Source: Oscheius dolichura (taxonomy: Eukaryota > Nematoda > Chromadorea > Rhabditida > Rhabditidae). Taken from it: a stretch of 64,000 bases of DNA. Positions 59,216 through 64,000 of the stretch are shown here, piece after piece. Where the stretch lies: NCBI GenBank assembly GCA_932521035.1, contig OW051497.1, positions 372,001 to 436,000 of the forward strand. Direction: 5' to 3'. The first letter of the stretch is position 1. Every line of letters begins with the position of its first letter. The notes beneath the pieces are model-generated. The model saw nothing but the letters and a program-made list of their open reading frames with translations. It had not been told where the DNA came from and ran no database searches. The position numbers were made by a program, and so were the translations under genes.

Positions 59216-59671
59216 TTGTTATTTAATTCCCCCTTTTTTAACCCAACCCTCCCCTTTTACAGTTGTTTCATTGTTCCCCGAATGCCAGACATAATAGGTG
59301 TATACAATTAGGGCCGGTCCAGTGCAATATCAAAAATGTTCGTATATTTCCTTATGTAACCCGATACTAGTGTGTCTCCCGTGTCATCTAGTTATGTTTC
59401 TAGTTTATTATGTTCTATTATTTGTATACCCTCCTTGCGCTTGACGTCACAGAGAAAAGGCCTACCGGAACCTTCCGAAGGAGATGCCATAAATTGGCTG
59501 CGACACTCCATTTATCGGGCAAGAAGTTCTCGAGAATTCTCCAAGGAAGGGCCGCCAGTTCCCCCCTTCAATGTGACGTCACAAACAACGACATTCCTAA
59601 GTCGGGTACCCATTGCTGTGTTAATTATTTCTCCGTTTTAACGTGTTTAGCCTATGGTTAGAAAATGAATC

Positions 59672-60777
59672 TTACTTGTCTGTCATCTCTTGGTAGTCCT
59701 CGTCGAGCTGGTCCAACAGCTCGTCCATCTTGTGGAGGTTCTCCGCGACGACATCGTTGTTTGTGTCCATGGATGCCATAATCTTTAAGGTGTTCGGCAC
59801 ATTCTGAATTTAAAAAATAGTAAAAACCCATAATAGAGGAACCTCAGAGGCTGGTGAAGCTTGGACAGAGTTCTGGATAGCCATCGCGACATCACAGATA
59901 ACATCCTGAAACAGAAATATGGAAACCGCATCTGGCTTTCCTTCGATAGAGGGATCCTTTCCATATGATTCAGGGAAAACGCTAAGTTGTTATTTTTAGT
60001 TCCGCTGCTTTTTGACTCTTCCCCTTCTCTGTTTTCTCTTAGCCTGCTCTTTGAACACTATGGGAAAGAGACAAGGAAGAGTGGGTTCTTAAAAAAGAAA
60101 AACACTTGTCATTCACAACTCTAGTGTAAGCAATCCCACCAGCGAGCTCATTAGGATTCCAAGTCTAGACGGGTTCTATTCTAAAGTGGGGGAAGTGCCC
60201 CTTTGTTATACTTCTTACCCACCAAAGAATACAAAACGGGTATCAGTAGCTTGTACACTTCTTAATTCTATTCTACGCGACTTCCGTTGTATTTAATTCT
60301 GCAGGGATGCTCTCATCGCGTCATATTTCAGGGCAATAGGTCAATTTCATTACAAAAAGCAATTTTGACATCATTTTGTTTATAAAAAGGCGGTCATTCA
60401 AATTATGCGGTTCAATTTCCAGCGTTTATAGAAACAATAATAGTCCTTTCATGGGTTATCATGGAATTATCCAAAAATACCCGATTGTTGTCCATTTTCT
60501 ATTTATGTTTTCGTCAAAAAGGATCTCTTAAAATGAAATTTATTCCATCGACCATTTACGGCAATCTTTAGTTATTTTTAGAAGAGAGACTGCTCTCTGG
60601 GATCCCTTAGTTTACAGCACACGTTTCGAAGAAAAAAAAACATAAACACGTCTCGAGCCCCGCGGTCTAATCCTGGTTAAAAAGGGCCCATCAAAAGATA
60701 AATTGGGAAGAACAAACCTGAACTTTTTGGGGAAGTTTCTGTCGACTTTCCAGTGTGACTTTTCCCCCGGCACTCAT
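59672..60777 (-). CDS. Small helical protein, unknown family
   Basis: Exons 60777-60718, 59905-59843 and 59803-59672 (all phase 0) give 84 residues: MSAGGKVTLESRQKLPQKVQ, DVICDVAMAIQNSVQAS, then VPNTLKIMASMDTNNDVVAE and LHKMDELLDQLDEDYQEMTD ending in K. The whole chain looks like two or three amphipathic helices, as in small subunits of BLOC/BORC-type complexes; a BORCS7-like fold is only a suggestion. One intron is 812 nt, the other 39 nt. Confidence 0.7.
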
Positions 60778-61155
60778 TTACTTAAACTTCTTTTACTACG
60801 ACTTATTTAAAGGACTGATAGTATGGGAATGAACGACTACATGGAAGAAGAGAAAGACAAATAGATTTTATTAGATATTCTATTATTATATTCAGCAAGA
60901 AAGTACAGAGGAATACAGGGCACGGGGCCTCTTGCAGAAGGGGAAACAAATAGCCATACGGTGACCCATGTAGTGAGCCACGGAATCCGTAGAACTGGGA
61001 AAAATATTAATTCCTAGAAAAATTACAAAGTTTGGTAGAACCCGATAGGTAGAAAAAGAAGAAGCACAGGCCGGAATGGAAGAGGAGGGAATAAAGCTAG
61101 AATTTTTAAAACATAGGGAAAGACAACGGGCTGGGAGAGGAGAAGAGGAGAGCAG

Positions 61156-61199
61156 CTAGACGTAGGTCTCACGGCGGACCAGAGTAGTAACCGGGCTAT
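61156..61199 (-). CDS. Possible terminal exon with PDZ-ligand end
   Basis: After a TTTCAG acceptor the bases read SPVTTLVRRETYV then TAG. The last four residues, ETYV, fit a class I PDZ-binding motif (S/T-x-hydrophobic). It could be an alternative last exon of the gene at 61625-61769, entered in phase 1 from a donor inside the Lys run, or belong to another gene. Weak evidence. Confidence 0.3.
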
Positions 61200-61624
61200 C
61201 TGAAATGAAATTAGATCATTTCTTGGTCTCTTTGTGATTCTAAAGATCTGCTTTCCCTGACCATGGATCATTTTTTCTATTATTGTTGACTGATAATCAT
61301 TGGTTGGCCAGCAATCCAGAGAAAAGAAGGAATTGACGCAATAGATTGGTCTGTTTTACAAAGCAGTTGCTCTTTTCGCCCTCAACACAAACACCAAGGC
61401 AAAGATAGCAAAAAAGTGGTTTTTGTGAAAGGAAACATCTGAATTTCGGTTATTTCAGGGATTTTTGCTCCTTTTCGAAGAAAGAAACAAGTCTAACCAA
61501 AATGTAATGGTATGTGAGCCTTTTTTAAGTTATTATCACGGCAAACTTCTGTTAAAAATTAGTAAAAGCTAAGGTAAGTGTGAGTATTCACCAAGTAACG
61601 ATTATTAGAAGGGGATCTCACAGG

Positions 61625-61769
61625 TTAGGCGGCCGAGGATCGATCTTTTCTCTTCAAGAAAGAGGAGAAGAAACCTTTCTTCTTCTTCTTTTTGCCCCCA
61701 GAAAGCGGAGCCTGCAATGTGTGATTATAAAAAAGAACAACGGAGCAAAATCACCTCATCCTCGGACAT
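61625..61769 (-). CDS. Very small Lys-rich protein
   Basis: Exons 61769-61755 and 61711-61625 (43-nt intron, phase 0) give 33 residues: MSEDEAPLSGG, a run of six Lys, GFFSSFLKRKDRSSAA and stop. The frame is also open upstream to an acceptor near 61799 (DTSAATNVT), so the N-terminus may be longer. The basic stretch followed by hydrophobic FFSSFL resembles a membrane-lipid-binding tail; function is not known. Confidence 0.45.
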
Positions 61770-62287
61770 CGTAACATTTGTTGCGGCGGAGGTGTCACCT
61801 GGAATGTGGAAACATTAGTAGCAAGACTAGAAATAGGAAAGAATCTCCACACATTCATACCATGCGTAGAAGTTGGAAAGAATAATGTAAAAATTGCAAA
61901 TAAGCAATGACTGCATCTATGGAAGCACCCATAAAACTCTATGAATGGATACAAAAGTTTTCCTCGACTGTATGAATTTTCTGAGTGTTGAATCGGGGTT
62001 GCCAACCCGGAATTACCCCTGGATAAATAAAGCAAAAGAATTTGGACATATTTTGCGAGCAGGGGAGTCAAACTTTCGACCACGATAACCAATTTTTTTG
62101 TGTTTTTGCCCGTGTTTCGTTGTTTCTGCCGTTCCTGATACTAGCTACCTTTCCGAACGTTGGCCACTCTGTTAGAGCAGCTCATAAGCTCTTGAATAAG
62201 TCCAAAAAATACAAAAAATGTATCCTTCGGTAGTTACCTGTCATCCTTTGAGATAGGTGACCGGCTATAATCGAGGAATTGCTCGGT

Positions 62288-64000
62288 CCCAGAACTATAG
62301 TCTGGACTTTCCGCCACTGCGCTAAGCAGTGCGGTGAATTCAAGGGGATAGGCGTCCGTTATACGCTCGGGGGAGTACCCAGGCCTCGGTTATGATATTC
62401 TAATCCGGTATTTAGGGGTTATCGAGTACGCCGAGCAAGGTGGCAGTGTCTAAATATCATGATAGCCATCTAAAGAGCACATAAACGGATTTATTTATTT
62501 TATCCGTGGTAACAACATTTTCTGACATCACGCACGTTTTCAGGGACCTCAAATTACCCTAGAAAACATCTCAGAAAAAAAGCAAAAAAGATTGCCCTCG
62601 AGCGGATCCGAACCATCGACCCCGTTACGCACGTCACGCGCGCGTTTGGCTGTCCCACGTTTTTTGAATGCTCTCTAGTATTTTAAAAGTTGGCTATTCT
62701 TGTAGAGCAGCTTGTGAGCTTTCGAATGACATAAAAAATATAAAAAAATGTTCCTTCGCTGTTTGACTAACATTCGTAAGCGAATGCAGCTTTAATCACG
62801 AGGATATGTTTTGTCCCAGAACTATAGTCTGGACTTTCCGCCACTGCGCTAAGCAGTGCGGTGAATTCAAGGGGATAGGCGTCCGTTATAAGTTCGGGGA
62901 AGTATGTCGACCTCGGTTATGATATTCTAATCAGGTATTTAGGGGTTTTCAAGTGCCCTGAGCAAGATGCCAGTGTTCAAATTTCACTAGAACTGACAGA
63001 AGCGCTAATTTTTCGGTCAGCGATTTTCTCGAAGTTAAACTAATTTTTTGAACATCGGCAACGTTATCAGCGGCCTCAAATTACCTTAGAACACCTCTCA
63101 GAAAAAAAGCAAAAAAGATTGCCCGGGAGCGGATCCGAACCATCGATTCCGTGACGCAGTTTGCACGCGTTAGGCTGTCCCACGTTTTCTAAATGCTCTC
63201 TAGTATTTTAAAAGCTGGTTATTCTTATAGAGCACCTTGTAAGCTTTTAGATGGTATAAAAAAAATCCAAAAAATGTTTCCTCGTTCCCTTACCTAGCAC
63301 CTTTTGAGACAAGTGCCTGGTTATTTTCGAGGATCGGTACTATAGACCGAACTGTTCGCCACTGCGCTAAGTAGTGCGGTGAATTCAAGGGGATAGGCGT
63401 CCGTTATAAGCTCGGGAGAGTATGTCTACCACGGTTATGATATTCTAACCCGATATTTAGGGGTATTTGAGTACTCTGAGCAAGATGTCAGTGTCTAAAT
63501 TTCATGATAGCCATCCAAAGAGCACATAAACGGATTTAGTTATTTTTTCCGTGGTAACAACATTTTCTGACATCCCGCGCGTTTTCAGGGACCTCAAATT
63601 ACCCTAGAAAACATCTCAGAAAAAAAGCAAAAAAGATTGCCCCCGAGCGGATCCGAACCATCGACCCCGTTACGCACGTCACGCGCGCCGTTGGCAGTCG
63701 AATGTTTTTTGGATGCTTTCTAGTATTTCAAAAGTTGGTTATTCTTATAGAGCACCTTGTGAGCTTTCGAATGACATTAAAAAATATAAAAAATGTTCCT
63801 TCGTCCGTTTACTAACATTCGTAAGCGAATGCAGCTTTAATAACGAGGATATGTTCAGTCCCAGAACTATAGTCTGGACTTTCCGCCACTGCGCTAAGCA
63901 GTGCGGTGAATTCAAGGGGATAGGCGTCCGTTATAAGCTCGGGGGAGTACTCAGGCCTCGGTTATGATATTCTAATCCGGTATTTAGGGGTTATCGAGTA
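62288..64000. repeat. ~520-bp tandem array with conserved hairpin and tRNA-like part
   Basis: At least four units run to the window edge. The marker CCGCCACTGCGCTAAGCAGT starts at 62311, 62838, 63356 (variant) and 63883, giving periods of 527, 518 and 527 bp. Within each unit (i) AGAACTATAGTCTGGAC plus the hairpin CCGCCACTGCGCTAAGCAG and GATAGGCGTCCGTTATA are nearly invariant, and (ii) ~280-290 bp further on, GAGCGGATCCGAACCATCGA recurs, preceded by AAAAAAAGCAAAAAAGATTG. On the minus strand this second block reads GGTTCGGATCC (like a pol III B box) followed by T-runs. Sequence between the blocks has diverged more. No protein frame is shared. It could be a tandem small-RNA gene array, a tRNA-derived satellite, or both. 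Confidence 0.85.
62311..62334. other. Conserved stem-loop in each repeat unit
   Basis: CCGCCACTGC GCTAA GCAGTGCGG forms a 6-bp perfect stem (CACTGC/GCAGTG) extended by CCG/CGG. It is flanked by GGAC upstream and GTCC downstream, which can pair to close an outer helix, and by a CCAGA/TCTGG mini-hairpin. The same set recurs near 62838, 63356 and 63883. Copy 3 keeps the stem length with one changed base (AAGTAGTGCGG). Confidence 0.7.

Noticed and set aside
62311-62350. A-box-like TTAGCGCAGTGG on the minus strand suggesting a tRNA gene
   Set aside because: The match comes from the stem-loop itself; no acceptor stem or T-arm follows in the right order, and the B-box-like block lies on the wrong side.

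Overview
The window looks like nuclear DNA of a nematode. Two lines of evidence support this. First, it carries two complete nematode-type chemoreceptor GPCRs (an Srt-family gene at 2990-4911 and a Str-like gene at 19504-20921) and a TWK-type two-pore potassium channel. Second, almost every gene that can be rebuilt has many introns of 33-46 nt with a T-rich AG acceptor, which is typical of nematodes. I cannot name the species. All exon models were built by eye from reading frame, intron phase and splice-site fit; no database search was run.

Layout. 1-2 kb: a 25-bp tandem repeat and a ~1.2 kb inverted-repeat element containing an acidic protein and a Cys/His module. 3-6.1 kb: an Srt receptor (-) and an aquaporin (+), divergent. 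8-13.2 kb: two tandem, related nuclear-type genes (+), both with a 15-codon first exon, phase-1 introns and a coiled-coil C-terminus; the second has an AT-hook. 13.5-18.3 kb: three minus-strand genes (a one-TM protein, a 575-residue protein of unknown family, an RG-rich protein) and a LINE tail fragment. 18.9-21 kb: snRNP Sm F and the Str-like receptor. 21.5-24.4 kb: a duplicated small TM gene with 31-nt introns, then two convergent His-rich small proteins. 25.5-30 kb: a secreted-type protein, a PP1-binding protein with GILK and KVRF motifs, a small two-TM protein, and an 88-residue orphan. 30.5-35.4 kb: the K2P channel (15 exons, 603 aa). 39.8-49 kb: one long minus-strand gene of unknown family, with a small plus-strand gene inside one of its introns. 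52-52.4 kb: a small acidic protein. 54.5-59.2 kb: a Ser/Thr kinase whose first exon may lie 2.9 kb upstream. 59.7-61.8 kb: two small minus-strand genes. 62.2 kb to the end: at least four copies of a ~520-bp tandem repeat with a conserved RNA-like hairpin and a tRNA-like T-arm segment.

The genes do not form one pathway. Membrane signalling and transport (GPCRs, aquaporin, K+ channel), phosphorylation control (kinase, PP1 regulator) and nuclear proteins are mixed, as is usual in a nematode autosome. The strongest leads for something new are the tandem ~520-bp array, the paired AT-hook/coiled-coil genes, the very short introns (31 nt, duplicated; a possible 22 nt), and several intact protein-coding genes of no recognised family.
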